Shown: positions 30,360 to 40,654, counted from the stretch's first letter. The stretch: 64,000 nt of DNA from Dorea_D hominis (GCF_014287705.1 NZ_JACOOY010000001.1:231602-295601), one strand, 5' to 3'. Program-made: numbers and translations. Notes: generated by a model from the sequence alone, not told the origin.

Positions 30360-31142
30360 TTAATTGTTGCGCTCTGCTTTGATCTTATCCAGTTCCGTAA
30401 ATACATAATCATTCACAACTTTGATATAAGTTCCCTTCATACCGGAAGATCTGGATTCAATAACTCCGGCACTCTCAAACTTGCGAAGCGCATTCACGAT
30501 CACAGAACGGGTGATTCCTACACGGTCTGCAATCTTGCTTGCAACCAGGATTCCTTCTGTACCATCCAGTTCATCAAAAATATGAATGATCGCTTCCAGT
30601 TCAGAATAAGAAAGTGTGCTGATGGCTGACTGTACAATGTGTTCTTTTCTTGTTTCCTCCGCACTTTCTTCATTTACAGAACGAAGCATCTCAAGACCAA
30701 CAACTGTTGTTCCATATTCACTTAAAATGATATCATCAATCTCATATACTTCGTCTTTCTTATAGATGAATAATGTGCCGAGTCTCTCTCCTGCGATATC
30801 GATTGGAGTTATAATAGCCTGATAACCTTTTGAGGCTTCTTCCGAAAATCCAAGAGTCTCAAGATTCACATTTTCCTTTGTCGAAAGAATGCTGAGCAGA
30901 CGTTCATTTAACATATCATCAATATGTCTGCCTACTTCCTTCTGGATCAGTTCTTCTATATACGGAACACCTGTACATTTGCTTCCTCCGAGAACTTTTC
31001 CTTTTTTGCTGACCACCAGTACATTCGATGACAGAATCTCTGTCAGAACTTCACAAATATCATTAAAGACCACTTTACTTGAATTATTGTTGTGAAGTAA
31101 CTTGTTGATTTTTCTAGTTTTGTCTAATAATTGTACACTCAT
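30360..31142 (-). CDS. codY: GTP-sensing transcriptional regulator CodY
   Basis: A 260-residue protein beginning MSVQLLDKTRKINKLLH, with the GAF sensor (residues 1-150, containing VLVVSKKGKVLGG) and a C-terminal winged helix with ASKIADRVGITRSVIVNALRKFESAGVIESRSSG, the nearly invariant CodY helix-turn-helix. CodY represses nutrient-limitation genes when GTP and branched-chain amino acids are high. ATG at 31142 has GGAGG 7 bases upstream. It is downstream of topA, the normal Clostridia neighbourhood. Confidence 0.98.
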   Translation of the reverse strand: MSVQLLDKTRKINKLLHNNNSSKVVFNDICEVLTEILSSNVLVVSKKGKVLGGSKCTGVPYIEELIQKEVGRHIDDMLNERLLSILSTKENVNLETLGFSEEASKGYQAIITPIDIAGERLGTLFIYKKDEVYEIDDIILSEYGTTVVGLEMLRSVNEESAEETRKEHIVQSAISTLSYSELEAIIHIFDELDGTEGILVASKIADRVGITRSVIVNALRKFESAGVIESRSSGMKGTYIKVVNDYVFTELDKIKAERNN

Positions 31143-31208
31143 TTGCACTCCTCCATCCTATGAAGTTATATTATCATACAATTCACTATAATTCAACGAA
31201 TATTATTG

Positions 31209-33290
31209 TTATTTATCAGAATTTTCCTTATTTTCTACATATCCGCACTGAGCGTCACTACAACAGATCTTATTTCCCTTTTCGACCATATAATTTCCAC
31301 ATCTCGGACACTTTTTCTGAACCGGTTTCTGCCATGACATAAATTCACAGTCCGGATTGTCTTCACATCCGTAATATTTTCTGCCTTTCTTTGTCTTACG
31401 GAGCACAACATCTTTTCCACACAGAGGGCAGGAAACACCGATTTTTTCCAGATAAGGCTTTGTATTTCTACACTCCGGGAATCCTGGACATGCGAGGAAT
31501 TTTCCGTGTGGACCGTATTTGATGACCATGTTGCGTCCGCACTGTTCACAGACAACGTCAGTCACTTCATCTTCGATCTTGACTGTCTCTAATTCTTTCT
31601 GTGCCTTTTCCACTGCGGCTTCAATATCCGGATAGAAGTTCTCGATAATCGTCTTCCATTTTACCTTGCCTTCTGCCACACCATCAAGCAGGCTTTCCAT
31701 GTTGGCTGTAAAATTCACATCTACAATACTTGGGAAGGACTGTAACATGATATTATCTACAACTTCTCCCAGTTCTGTCAGATACAGATTCTTGTTCTCT
31801 TTTGCAACATATCTTCTGGCAATAATCGTTGAAATTGTCGGTGCATACGTGCTTGGACGTCCAATGCCCAGTTCTTCCAGAGCTTTTACAAGTGTTGCTT
31901 CTGTATAATGTGCCGGTGGCTGTGTAAAGTGCTGCTTCGTATCAAAACTTTCTTTTGTGAGCTTTGAATCCATATCCAGTCCTTTCATCAATACAGATTT
32001 TTCTTCTTTCTCTTCTCCTGCTTCTGTATAAACCAGTCTGAATCCCTGGAATACAATCTTGGAAGCAGCTACTGTAAAACGATATTTTCCTGCACTGATC
32101 TTCACAGATGTTGTCTCATATTTTGCCGGTTGCATTCTGCTGGCAAGGAAACGCTTCCAGATAAGCTGATACAAACGGAACTGATCTCTTGTCAGAGATT
32201 CTTTGATTGCCGCCGGTGTTCTTGCCGGATCTGTCGGACGGATCGCCTCATGCGCATCCTGGATGATCTTGCCGCCTGTCTTTGCTTTTGTTTCTCCAAC
32301 TGCAACATACTCTTCTCCGTACTGTTCTCCGATATAAGCACGTACATTTGCATCTGCTTCATCTGAAATACGAGTAGAATCGGTACGCAGATACGTGATC
32401 AGACCGACGGTTCCATTTCCTTTGATATCGACACCTTCATACAACTGCTGTGCGATCTGCATCGTTTTTCCTGTAGCAAAATTCAATGCTTTGGATGCTT
32501 CCTGCTGTAATGTACTGGTTGTAAATGGAACCGGTGCTTTCTTTGTACGTTCCCCTTTTTTAATCTCAGCGACTTCATAAGATGCACCTTCTAATTCTTT
32601 TAAGATCTTATCCAGTTCCTCTTTGGATGAAATCGTCATCTTTTTCTTATCTGTTCCGTAAAACTTGGCATTCAGGAGTTTTCTCTCGCCTTTGACTTTC
32701 AGATTCGCATCCAGGCTCCAGTATTCTTCCGGAATAAATGCATTGATCTCTTCTTCACGGTCAGCAATGATACGAAGTGCTACAGACTGTACGCGTCCCG
32801 CACTTAAACCTCTTTTTACTTTCGCCCAGAGTACCGGGCTGATTTTATATCCAACCACGCGGTCAAGGACACGTCTCGCCTGCTGGGCATCTACCAGATC
32901 CATATCAATCTCTCTGGCATTTTTCAGAGATGCTTTGACTGCGTTTTTCGTAATCTCATTAAAACTGATTCGGTACGTTTTCTTGTTTTCCAGTTTCAGT
33001 GCTTTGCATAAATGCCAGGAAATCGCTTCTCCTTCGCGGTCCGGGTCAGTTGCAAGATATACTTTATCTGCTTTTTTCACTTCTTTTCGAAGATTTGCAA
33101 GAATCTCTCCCTTGCCACGGATTGTTATATACTTTGGTTCATAGTCATTCTCAGGTCCGACACCAAGCTGGCTCTTCGGCAGATCGCGCACATGTCCGTT
33201 AGACGCTACGACTACATAATTACTTCCTAAAAATTTTTTAATTGTCTTCACCTTCGTCGGTGACTCCACGATCACAAGATAACGTGCCAT
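31209..33290 (-). CDS. topA: DNA topoisomerase I
   Basis: A 693-residue type IA topoisomerase: TOPRIM domain with VESPTKVKTIKKFLG and TDPDREGEAISWHL, active tyrosine in ITYLRTDSTRIS (near residue 300), and three C-terminal C4 zinc fingers (CEQCGRNM, CPLCGKDV, CPRCGNYM). It relaxes negative supercoils. Full length. It lies 33 bases after dprA and before codY. Confidence 0.98.
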   Translation of the reverse strand: MARYLVIVESPTKVKTIKKFLGSNYVVVASNGHVRDLPKSQLGVGPENDYEPKYITIRGKGEILANLRKEVKKADKVYLATDPDREGEAISWHLCKALKLENKKTYRISFNEITKNAVKASLKNAREIDMDLVDAQQARRVLDRVVGYKISPVLWAKVKRGLSAGRVQSVALRIIADREEEINAFIPEEYWSLDANLKVKGERKLLNAKFYGTDKKKMTISSKEELDKILKELEGASYEVAEIKKGERTKKAPVPFTTSTLQQEASKALNFATGKTMQIAQQLYEGVDIKGNGTVGLITYLRTDSTRISDEADANVRAYIGEQYGEEYVAVGETKAKTGGKIIQDAHEAIRPTDPARTPAAIKESLTRDQFRLYQLIWKRFLASRMQPAKYETTSVKISAGKYRFTVAASKIVFQGFRLVYTEAGEEKEEKSVLMKGLDMDSKLTKESFDTKQHFTQPPAHYTEATLVKALEELGIGRPSTYAPTISTIIARRYVAKENKNLYLTELGEVVDNIMLQSFPSIVDVNFTANMESLLDGVAEGKVKWKTIIENFYPDIEAAVEKAQKELETVKIEDEVTDVVCEQCGRNMVIKYGPHGKFLACPGFPECRNTKPYLEKIGVSCPLCGKDVVLRKTKKGRKYYGCEDNPDCEFMSWQKPVQKKCPRCGNYMVEKGNKICCSDAQCGYVENKENSDK

Positions 33291-33323
33291 ATATGATTTC
33301 CTCCATAAAATCCGCCCCGCTTT

Positions 33324-34403
33324 TTAGCGCATTTTCACATAATAATTCTTCGATATTTCTTTGACAAACCCTTGTAGTTCAAGCGTTATTAACTCTTCCA
33401 TAAGTATCTCCGGAGCCAGTTTTGTCTCCTGCGCAAGCTCCTGAAGTCCCTTTGGAAACAAACCGACACAACTATACACCATATTTTCTGGACTTTCAAG
33501 TACTTTTTTCTCCGATGATTTATTTTGTCTGCTTTTTGACAAACAAATTCCCATCGTTTCCATCAGGTCTTCCGGACTTAGCAAAATCCCTGCACCTTGC
33601 GCGATCAGCCGGTGACACCCCTGACTTAAAAGGCTTGTTACAGGTCCCGGAAGTGCATAAACTTCCTTCCCCTGTTCCAGCGCCTGGTCTGCCGTAATAA
33701 GAGAGCCGCTTTTTTCTTTTGCTTCTATTACAAGTACGATATCTGCCATCCCGCTGATGATACGGTTACGCGCAGGAAAGTACCTGGCAAGAGGCGGGCT
33801 TCCCGGACTCTGTTCTGAAATCACACCGCCTTTTTTGATCAGATCCTGATATAGTCCGCGATGTTCTCCCGGATAACAGATATCCACGCCACATCCTAAT
33901 ATACCATATGTCATTCCCCCGGCATTTAATGCACCTCTTTGTCCGGCGCCATCAATTCCTCTTGCCATCCCGCTGATAATACTAATCCCGTTTTCTGCCA
34001 GCTTTTCTCCATATTCTAACGCCATTCTCTCGCCATAATGCGTACAGTTTCTTGCACCCACCAAAGCAGCCGCAGGTCTGTCACTGTCCGGCAGCCTGCC
34101 TCTCACATAGAGTGCATATGGAGGCGCCGGAATATTCTTAAGGCGCACTGGATATTCTTCCGAAAAATACGGAATAAAACGGATATTTTTCTCTTCCAGC
34201 ATCTCCCATTTTTCTTTTATATCCTGCTGTTTTTTTGCTTTTATAAGTGCCTGGATTTCTCTGTCCGTCAGTATCCCCAGTTCTGTTAATTTTATTTCTT
34301 CTATATAATAAATCATTTCTGCTGTCTTTAAAATTTCACGCAGTTTTTTCTTTTTCATACAGTTAAGCCCGGAAATCCCCGCATACCAATATTCATAAAT
34401 CAT
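33324..34403 (-). CDS. dprA: DNA-processing protein DprA
   Basis: A 359-residue protein with the Rossmann-like DprA core: ALVGARNCTHYGERMALEYGEKL, ISGMARGIDGAGQRGALNAGG, GSLITADQALEQGKEVYALPGPV. DprA loads RecA on incoming single-stranded DNA in transformation. A C-terminal winged helix follows (LQELAQETKLAPEILMEELITLELQG). It overlaps comM by four bases. Complete. Confidence 0.95.
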   Translation of the reverse strand: MIYEYWYAGISGLNCMKKKKLREILKTAEMIYYIEEIKLTELGILTDREIQALIKAKKQQDIKEKWEMLEEKNIRFIPYFSEEYPVRLKNIPAPPYALYVRGRLPDSDRPAAALVGARNCTHYGERMALEYGEKLAENGISIISGMARGIDGAGQRGALNAGGMTYGILGCGVDICYPGEHRGLYQDLIKKGGVISEQSPGSPPLARYFPARNRIISGMADIVLVIEAKEKSGSLITADQALEQGKEVYALPGPVTSLLSQGCHRLIAQGAGILLSPEDLMETMGICLSKSRQNKSSEKKVLESPENMVYSCVGLFPKGLQELAQETKLAPEILMEELITLELQGFVKEISKNYYVKMR

Positions 34404-35941
34404 AAGCCTTTCCCCCAGTATTTTTTATCTACCGTACGGTATCCGATTGCCTCTTTAATATGCGCCGGAGTGATCACCTCACTTCCGGCAAGATCTGCGA
34501 TCGTCCGTGCCACACGCAGAATCTTATGATATGTCCGCGCTGTCAGACCAAGTGTACAGAATGCCTGCTCCATAATCTGTTCCGTCACAGCGTCTAGCAC
34601 ACAGTGTTTTCGGATTTCCTTTGCTCCCAGCCTTGCATTTACCGAAAACGGCAATCCTTCATATCTCTTTTTCTGTATTTCTCTCGCTGCACACACGCGT
34701 GCACGTATATCTACTGAGCGTTCCTGCTTCTGCTGTGTATGGAGTGCCGCATAATCCACGCGCGGTGTTTCGATGCAGATATCCAACCGGTCTAAAAACG
34801 GCTGACTGATCCTTGCCAGATAATTCTGGATCTGCTGTGGTGTGCATGTACACGTCTGAGCCGGATAATTTCCGCAGGGACATGGGTTCATTGCCGCAAC
34901 AAGCATGAAATCTGCCGGAAATGTATAATTTGCCTGATTCCTGGCGAGATGGATTTTCTGCTCTTCCAAAGGCTGGCGGAGCACTTCCAGAACAGACTTT
35001 TTAAACTCCGCAAGCTCGTCCAGGAAGAGGACGCCTCCATGTGCCAGACTGATCTCTCCCGGAACCGGGTAATTCCCGCCACCGATCAATGCCGCTTTTG
35101 TAACCGTATGATGCACCTCCCGGAACGGTCTTCCTAACATCAACGGATGGGTTTCCTCCACTTTTCCAACGACACTGTAGAGACTTGTAACTTCCATCGA
35201 TTCTTCCAATGAAGGCTTCGGTAAAATGGTTGGAATTCTCTTTGCAGCCATCGTCTTTCCACTTCCCGGTGGTCCAACTAACAGCAGGTTATGTCCACCG
35301 GCAACCGCCACTGTCGCAGCTCTTTTTACAATTTCTTGTCCCTGTATCTCACTGTAATCCAAAAGTTCCGAATCCAACAGTCTCCCACATTCTCTGGCAT
35401 CTTTGCACATCGCCGGTTCCAGCTTTTTTTCTCCTTTCAGATAACTGCACACTTCCTCCAGTGAATTCACACCATATACCGTGATCTTTTCTACCAGTGC
35501 ACCTTCCGCCGCATTCTGCTCCGGTACAATACAGCACTTAAAGCCTTCTCTTCCTGCTTTCTGTACGATTGGTAAAATTCCGGAGACCTTTTGTACACTT
35601 CCGTCCAGCCCCAGTTCACCGGCAACCATTACATCTCGCAATCGTTCTTCTGGAAATATTTCAAGTGCTGCCATAATACTTAATGCAATAGGAAGGTCAA
35701 ACGCTGTTCCTTTTTTCCTTATTGAGCCGGGCGCCAGATTTACAATGATTTTCTTCGGAGGCAGCACAATACCACTGTTACGGATCGCTGTCCGCACACG
35801 TTCTGCTGCCTCCCGTACCTCACCGGACAGATATCCCACCATATGAAACACAGGCAGACCATTGCTGACATCTGCCTCCACCTGTATCATCTTCGCTTCA
35901 ACACCCTGAATCACTGCTGAATTTACTATACAAACTCCCAT
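34400..35941 (-). CDS. comM: YifB/ComM-family Mg-chelatase-like AAA ATPase
   Basis: A 513-residue protein with an N-terminal Lon-like fold (GVEAKMIQVEADVSNGLPVFHMVGY), Walker A LLVGPPGSGKTMAAKR (near residue 222), Walker B VLFLDELAEF, and a C-terminal zinc-binding MNPCPCGNYPAQTC. ComM relatives are branch-migration helicases acting in transformation. It is directly coupled to dprA. Full length. Confidence 0.94.
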   Translation of the reverse strand: MGVCIVNSAVIQGVEAKMIQVEADVSNGLPVFHMVGYLSGEVREAAERVRTAIRNSGIVLPPKKIIVNLAPGSIRKKGTAFDLPIALSIMAALEIFPEERLRDVMVAGELGLDGSVQKVSGILPIVQKAGREGFKCCIVPEQNAAEGALVEKITVYGVNSLEEVCSYLKGEKKLEPAMCKDARECGRLLDSELLDYSEIQGQEIVKRAATVAVAGGHNLLLVGPPGSGKTMAAKRIPTILPKPSLEESMEVTSLYSVVGKVEETHPLMLGRPFREVHHTVTKAALIGGGNYPVPGEISLAHGGVLFLDELAEFKKSVLEVLRQPLEEQKIHLARNQANYTFPADFMLVAAMNPCPCGNYPAQTCTCTPQQIQNYLARISQPFLDRLDICIETPRVDYAALHTQQKQERSVDIRARVCAAREIQKKRYEGLPFSVNARLGAKEIRKHCVLDAVTEQIMEQAFCTLGLTARTYHKILRVARTIADLAGSEVITPAHIKEAIGYRTVDKKYWGKGL

Positions 35942-36033
35942 GTATCCACCTCTTTCTTCCTGCTTATTCCATGCGTTTACTGCTGTACCTGCAAAACTCC
36001 GCCAGCGACAGTTTCCTCCGGCTGCTATAACAG

Positions 36034-36651
36034 CTAAAAAAAAGTACGCAGTTTTTCGATCGCACTTTTCTCAATCCGTGATACATAAGAACGAGAAATT
36101 CCAAGCTGTCCGGCAATCTCCCTCTGCGTATACTCCTCTTCCCCATAAAGTCCGTATCGCATTTTCAGAACCAGCCGTTCTCTCTGAGATAATTCCGACT
36201 CCATTTTTGCATACAAAATCCGGACCGATTCTTTTAATTCCGCATGTCTGTGCGCATCTTCTTCTTTTGTTTCGATCACATCAAAAAGCTGGATTTCATT
36301 GCCTTCCCTGTCTGTCCCGATCGGCTCGTACAGTGAAATTTCCCGGGACATTTTTTTCTTCGCACGCAGATGCATCAATATCTCATTTTCAATGCACCGC
36401 GCCGCATATGTTCCCAGACGCACACGTTTTTCCGGATCAAAACTTACAACTGCTTTAATAAGCCCGATTGTCCCGATCGACAAAAGATCTTCCACATCCT
36501 CCTCTCTGGATGGATATTTTTTCACAATATGTGCAACAAGGCGCAAATTCCGTTCGATCAGAATATGTTTTGCTTTCAGGTCGCCCTCTGTATACTTTTG
36601 CATATAATAAGCTTCTTCTGCTGCAGTGAGGGGTTTCGGAAATGATTTCAA
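36034..36651 (-). CDS. sigK: Sporulation sigma factor SigK (intact)
   Basis: A protein of about 205 residues with FPKPLTAAEEAYYMQKY, LIERNLRLVAHIVKKYPS, IGTIGLIKAVVSFDPEKRVRLGTYAARCIENEILMHLRAKKK and TQREIAGQLGISRSYVSRIEKSA, the clear SigK sequence. SigK drives late mother-cell genes such as coat genes, of which cotJC is an example of the type. There is no intervening element, unlike the split sigK of B. subtilis or C. difficile. I choose a TTG start at 36651 because GAGAGG is 6-8 bases upstream. A GTG at 36658-36660 is the alternative. Confidence 0.95.
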   Translation of the reverse strand: MKSFPKPLTAAEEAYYMQKYTEGDLKAKHILIERNLRLVAHIVKKYPSREEDVEDLLSIGTIGLIKAVVSFDPEKRVRLGTYAARCIENEILMHLRAKKKMSREISLYEPIGTDREGNEIQLFDVIETKEEDAHRHAELKESVRILYAKMESELSQRERLVLKMRYGLYGEEEYTQREIAGQLGISRSYVSRIEKSAIEKLRTFF

Positions 36652-36660
36652 GGAACGCAC

Positions 36661-37026
36661 CTCTCAGGGTATTTGCTTATAGTTTATGTAAGAGTATTCT
36701 TTTTTGTGCTTTTCCATCTGTTATGATCTTTTTCTGGTATTTTGTTGGATCGTATCTGTTTATGTCTTTGTTGAAAAATTATAAGATCTGTTTATGAAAA
36801 CCATCACGCATATGTGACAATTTCAGATTATAGATGTTCCGGTTAAGATCTGCCGGACTCTCTTTCTTATGTGGCTAATAGTATACTGTATCTCTATCGA
36901 AAATACAATCATTTTTTATAAAAGCGCTTTAGGACGAAGTTTTCTGGCATAGAAAAGAATGCCAGACAGAGTCCGCATATAATAGGTTTCTCTGTCTGAC
37001 ATCCTATATTCTCAAATCATCTGTTT
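36661..37026. other. Intergenic region between sigK and the U32 peptidase gene
   Basis: The 366 bases hold the sigK upstream region and, at 36963-36998, a hairpin CAGACAGAG/CTCTGTCTG that on the minus strand is followed by CATTCTTTTC and is the likely terminator of the U32 gene. I saw no gene and could not identify a clear SigE or SigK promoter by eye. Confidence 0.6.
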
Positions 37027-38265
37027 TTAAGCCTCTATGTCTTCCGCTCTTCTTAAAATATCATACTTCTCTGCTTTTTTATCCAGTTCGATATAGAGAA
37101 CCTGTTTGGAATGCGGGGCACTCTCCTGTGTTTCCCCGTCTTCATTGATAATCGCCCGGACAACCGTCTCTATGTTTTGTCCATCCGGCTTCATAATCTC
37201 AATCGTCTCGCCAACCGAAAATTTATTTCTCTGCTCAATGCGGTATCTTCCGTCTGACTCTTTGCCAATAATTCCAAGATATGTGTATTCTCTTACATAA
37301 GTGTTGCTGTCGTAAATCTGACTTGTCTCATCCGGTTTTCCAAAGTAAAATCCGGTTGTAAACTGCCGGTATGTGCAATTTGAAATCTGATCCAGATACC
37401 ACAGCATATGTTCTTCATACAGCTTCGGATCTTTCAGATAGTCATCAATCGCAAGGCGGTATGTTCTTGCAACTGTTGCGACATACAGCGCCGTCTTCAT
37501 ACGTCCTTCAATCTTGAAACTGTCAATTCCTGCTTCGATCATCTCCGGAATGTGCTCGATCATACAAAGATCCTTGGAATTGAAAATGTAAGTTCCTCTT
37601 TCATTTTCATATACTGGCATATACTGTCCCGGCCTTTTTTCCTCTACAACTGCATATTTCCAACGGCACGGGTGTGTACAGGCTCCCTGATTCGCATCTC
37701 TTCCGGTAAAGAAATTGCTGAGCAGACATCTTCCGGAATAAGAAATGCACATTGCACCGTGAATAAAACTTTCAATCTCCATCTCCTCCGGAATATGCTT
37801 ACGAATCTCAGAAATCTCTTTCAAGGACAGTTCTCTTGCCGAAACTACTCTTTTTGCTCCCTGTTTCCACCAGAAATTGTAAGTACCATAATTTGTATTA
37901 TTCGCCTGTGTACTGACATGGCGTTCAATGTCCGGGCAGATTTCTTTTGCCATTTCAAAGATTGCCGGATCTGCAATGATCAGCGCATCTGGTTTTAATT
38001 CCTTCAATTCGCAGAGATATTCCCGCACGCCTTCCAGATCATCATTATGTGCCAGAATATTTACGGTAACATGCACACGTACACCATGTTCATGCGCAAA
38101 ACGGATTCCGGCAGCCATATCATCTTTGGAAAAATTCTTTGCTTTTGCACGTAATCCGAATGCCTCTCCTCCGATATAAACAGCATCGGCTCCAAACATA
38201 ACCGCCACTTTGAGTACTTCCAGATTACTTGCTGGAATTAATAATTCCGGTCGTCTACCATTCAT
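37027..38265 (-). CDS. trhP: U32-family tRNA hydroxylation protein TrhP-like
   Basis: A 412-residue peptidase-U32/collagenase-like protein: LLIPASNLEVLKVAVMFGADAVYIGGEAFGLR, VHVTVNILAHNDD, ESFIHGAMCISYSGRCLLSNFFTGRDANQGACTHPCRW with the conserved cysteines, and DSFKIEGRMK. In B. subtilis this family (TrhP1/TrhP2) makes 5-hydroxyuridine at the wobble base of tRNA. The gene directly upstream is the matching methyltransferase, separated by one base, which supports that role over an actual peptidase. Confidence 0.85.
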   Translation of the reverse strand: MNGRRPELLIPASNLEVLKVAVMFGADAVYIGGEAFGLRAKAKNFSKDDMAAGIRFAHEHGVRVHVTVNILAHNDDLEGVREYLCELKELKPDALIIADPAIFEMAKEICPDIERHVSTQANNTNYGTYNFWWKQGAKRVVSARELSLKEISEIRKHIPEEMEIESFIHGAMCISYSGRCLLSNFFTGRDANQGACTHPCRWKYAVVEEKRPGQYMPVYENERGTYIFNSKDLCMIEHIPEMIEAGIDSFKIEGRMKTALYVATVARTYRLAIDDYLKDPKLYEEHMLWYLDQISNCTYRQFTTGFYFGKPDETSQIYDSNTYVREYTYLGIIGKESDGRYRIEQRNKFSVGETIEIMKPDGQNIETVVRAIINEDGETQESAPHSKQVLYIELDKKAEKYDILRRAEDIEA

Positions 38266-38266
38266 C

Positions 38267-38920
38267 TTACTTTTCTTCCTCCTTTTTCACACTCAGTGCC
38301 ACCCCGTCTCCCAGTGGAAGAATGGATGTCTGAAGTCCTTCGTGGTGTTTCAGTTCATACAAGTATTCCCGCATGCGACTGTGAATTGTACGATTCCTTC
38401 TTTCAACAGCAAATCTTGACTGTGTAATATCGCCGTCTTGAAGTACATTGTCTGACATCAGTACTCCTTCCGGCGCCAACAGACGCAGTACTTCCGGCAT
38501 ATAATGAATATACTGTCCTTTCGCTGCGTCCATAAAAATAAAATCATACGGTCCTTCCAGCGTTTTCATCACTTCAAGAGCATCTCCCTCCAGCAGTGTG
38601 ATCTTATCTTCTTTCTCCGCCCTGGCAAAATTTGCTCTGGCAACCGGGATTCTTTTTTCATAATTCTCAATCGTGATAATATGTCCGTCCTTTGGCATAT
38701 AATGGCTCATTAAGACAGCCGAAAAACCTACTGCGGTTCCTACTTCCAGGATTCTTTTCGGTTTCTGTATCGTCAATAATACTTTCAGGAAACTCTGTGT
38801 CTCTTTTCGGATGATCGGCACATAAGCTTCCAGCGCTTCTTTTTCAATCTCTTCGATCACCGGAATATCCGGCATTTCCAGAGAATGTAGGTAGGTTGTA
38901 ATTCTGTCATCTACGATCAC
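38267..38920 (-). CDS. trmR: tRNA 5-hydroxyuridine methyltransferase TrmR-like
   Basis: A 217-residue class I O-methyltransferase with PKRILEVGTAVGFSAVLMS as the SAM-binding loop, TIENYEKRIPVARANFARAEKED, and YDFIFMDAAKGQYIHYMP then MSDNVLQDGDI metal motif. B. subtilis TrmR (YrrM) methylates ho5U34 to mo5U34 and stands next to trhP as here. The two genes form one operon. Confidence 0.88.
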   Translation of the reverse strand: MIVDDRITTYLHSLEMPDIPVIEEIEKEALEAYVPIIRKETQSFLKVLLTIQKPKRILEVGTAVGFSAVLMSHYMPKDGHIITIENYEKRIPVARANFARAEKEDKITLLEGDALEVMKTLEGPYDFIFMDAAKGQYIHYMPEVLRLLAPEGVLMSDNVLQDGDITQSRFAVERRNRTIHSRMREYLYELKHHEGLQTSILPLGDGVALSVKKEEEK

Positions 38921-38947
38921 AAAGTCTTCCTCCTTCTGACATAATAC

Positions 38948-38984
38948 AGGACGTAGTAAAGACTGCTCTACTACGTCCTTTTTC
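38948..38984. terminator. Terminator after the RNase J gene
   Basis: AGGACGTAGTA and TACTACGTCCT make an 11-bp stem flanked by T residues on the plus strand and A residues on the other side. It lies between the rnj stop codon and trmR. Confidence 0.75.
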
Positions 38985-38986
38985 TT

Positions 38987-40654
38987 CTATACGTCCATAA
39001 TGATCGGAAGGATCATCGGTTTACGTTTTGTTCTCTTCCAGATAAACTCATTCATCGTATCACGGATCACAAGCTTAATCTTGCTCCAGTCCGCATTTCT
39101 CTGATGTGTCAGACAATCTTCCACGGCATTTGTCAGAACATTGCGTGCCTCTTCCATCAATCCTTCAGATTCTCTTACATATACAAATCCTCTGGATACA
39201 ATATCCGGTCCCGCAAGCAACTGATTACTTCCTTTCTCAAGCGTCAGTACAACGATCAAAATTCCGTCTTCAGCAAGGTGCTGACGGTCTCTCAACACAA
39301 TATTCCCAACATCTCCAACGCCAAGTCCGTCTACAAGGATCTCGCCTGTGTGAACCTTATCCACAACTTTTGCTTCATTCTCACTGACTTCCAACACATC
39401 TCCGGACTGTAACAGGAAAATATTTTCCTTCGGAATACCCAGGGATCTTGCTACTCCCGCATTGGCCTTCAAATGACGGTATTCTCCATGAACCGGAATC
39501 GCATATTTCGGTTTTACAAGAGAATAAATAAGCTTCAGTTCTTCCTGGCAGGCATGCCCGGATACATGTGCATCCTGGAAAATAACATTGGCACCTTTGG
39601 AAGAAAGCTCATTAATAACCTTGGAAACAGATTTTTCATTTCCAGGAATCGGATTAGAACTGAAAATAACTGTATCACCCGGCATAATTGTAACCTTCTT
39701 ATGCACATCTGCCGCCATACGTGACAGTGCTGCCATGGATTCTCCCTGACTTCCTGTCGTGATCAGGACCGTCTTCTCCGGTGGATAGTTTTTCAACTGA
39801 TCAATCTCAATCAATGTCTTGTCCGGTACATTCAGATAACCTAATTCCTGTGCAACCTGAATGATATTTACCATACTTCGTCCTTCTACAACAACCTTAC
39901 GGTTGTATTTGCATGCAGAGTTAATGATCTGCTGAACACGATCTACATTTGAAGCGAATGTAGCAATAATAATTCTCGTATTCTGATGCTCTGCAAAAAT
40001 ATGGTCAAATGTAATTCCGACTGTACGCTCTGACTGAGTAAATCCCGGTCTCTCTGCATTCGTACTGTCTGACATCAGCGCAAGAACGCCTTTTTTGCCA
40101 ATCTCTGCGAAACGCTGCAAATCGATTGCATCTCCGAATACAGGCGTATAGTCTACTTTGAAGTCTCCAGTATGCACAACAATACCTGCCGGAGAGTAAA
40201 TTGCAAGCGCTGCTGCATCCTGAATGCTGTGATTTGTTTTAATAAATTCAATCCTGAACTTGCCAAGATTAATAGACTGTCCATGTCTGACTACTTTTCT
40301 GCGCGTACTGCGGAGAAGATTATGCTCTGAGAGCTTCTTCTCAATAATTCCCATTGTCAATTTCGTTGCATAAATCGGAAGATTCATCTCACGAAGTACA
40401 TAAGATAATGCTCCAATATGATCCTCGTGTCCGTGTGTGATCACAAATCCTTTTACTTTCTGAATGTTCTCTTTCAGATATGTCACATCCGGAATAACGA
40501 GATCGATTCCGAGCATATCATCTTCTGGGAATGCAAGACCGCAGTCCACAACAATAATACTGTCTTCAAACTCAAAGGCAGTAATGTTCATTCCGATCTT
40601 CTCCAGACCTCCAAGCGGAATGATACGCAATTTTCCGTTGTTTTCTCTTTTCAA
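38987..40654 (-). CDS. rnj: Ribonuclease J
   Basis: A 555-residue metallo-beta-lactamase RNase: ALSYVL preceded by ITHGHEDHIG (zinc motif), HTGDFKVDYTP, then beta-CASP features LMSDSTNAERPGFTQSER and VVEGRSMVNIIQ, GSQGESMAALSRMA, and VHGEYRHLKANA, with a C-terminal domain ending PIIMDV. It has 5-prime exonuclease and endonuclease activity on mRNA. Complete. Confidence 0.97.
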   Translation of the reverse strand: MKRENNGKLRIIPLGGLEKIGMNITAFEFEDSIIVVDCGLAFPEDDMLGIDLVIPDVTYLKENIQKVKGFVITHGHEDHIGALSYVLREMNLPIYATKLTMGIIEKKLSEHNLLRSTRRKVVRHGQSINLGKFRIEFIKTNHSIQDAAALAIYSPAGIVVHTGDFKVDYTPVFGDAIDLQRFAEIGKKGVLALMSDSTNAERPGFTQSERTVGITFDHIFAEHQNTRIIIATFASNVDRVQQIINSACKYNRKVVVEGRSMVNIIQVAQELGYLNVPDKTLIEIDQLKNYPPEKTVLITTGSQGESMAALSRMAADVHKKVTIMPGDTVIFSSNPIPGNEKSVSKVINELSSKGANVIFQDAHVSGHACQEELKLIYSLVKPKYAIPVHGEYRHLKANAGVARSLGIPKENIFLLQSGDVLEVSENEAKVVDKVHTGEILVDGLGVGDVGNIVLRDRQHLAEDGILIVVLTLEKGSNQLLAGPDIVSRGFVYVRESEGLMEEARNVLTNAVEDCLTHQRNADWSKIKLVIRDTMNEFIWKRTKRKPMILPIIMDV

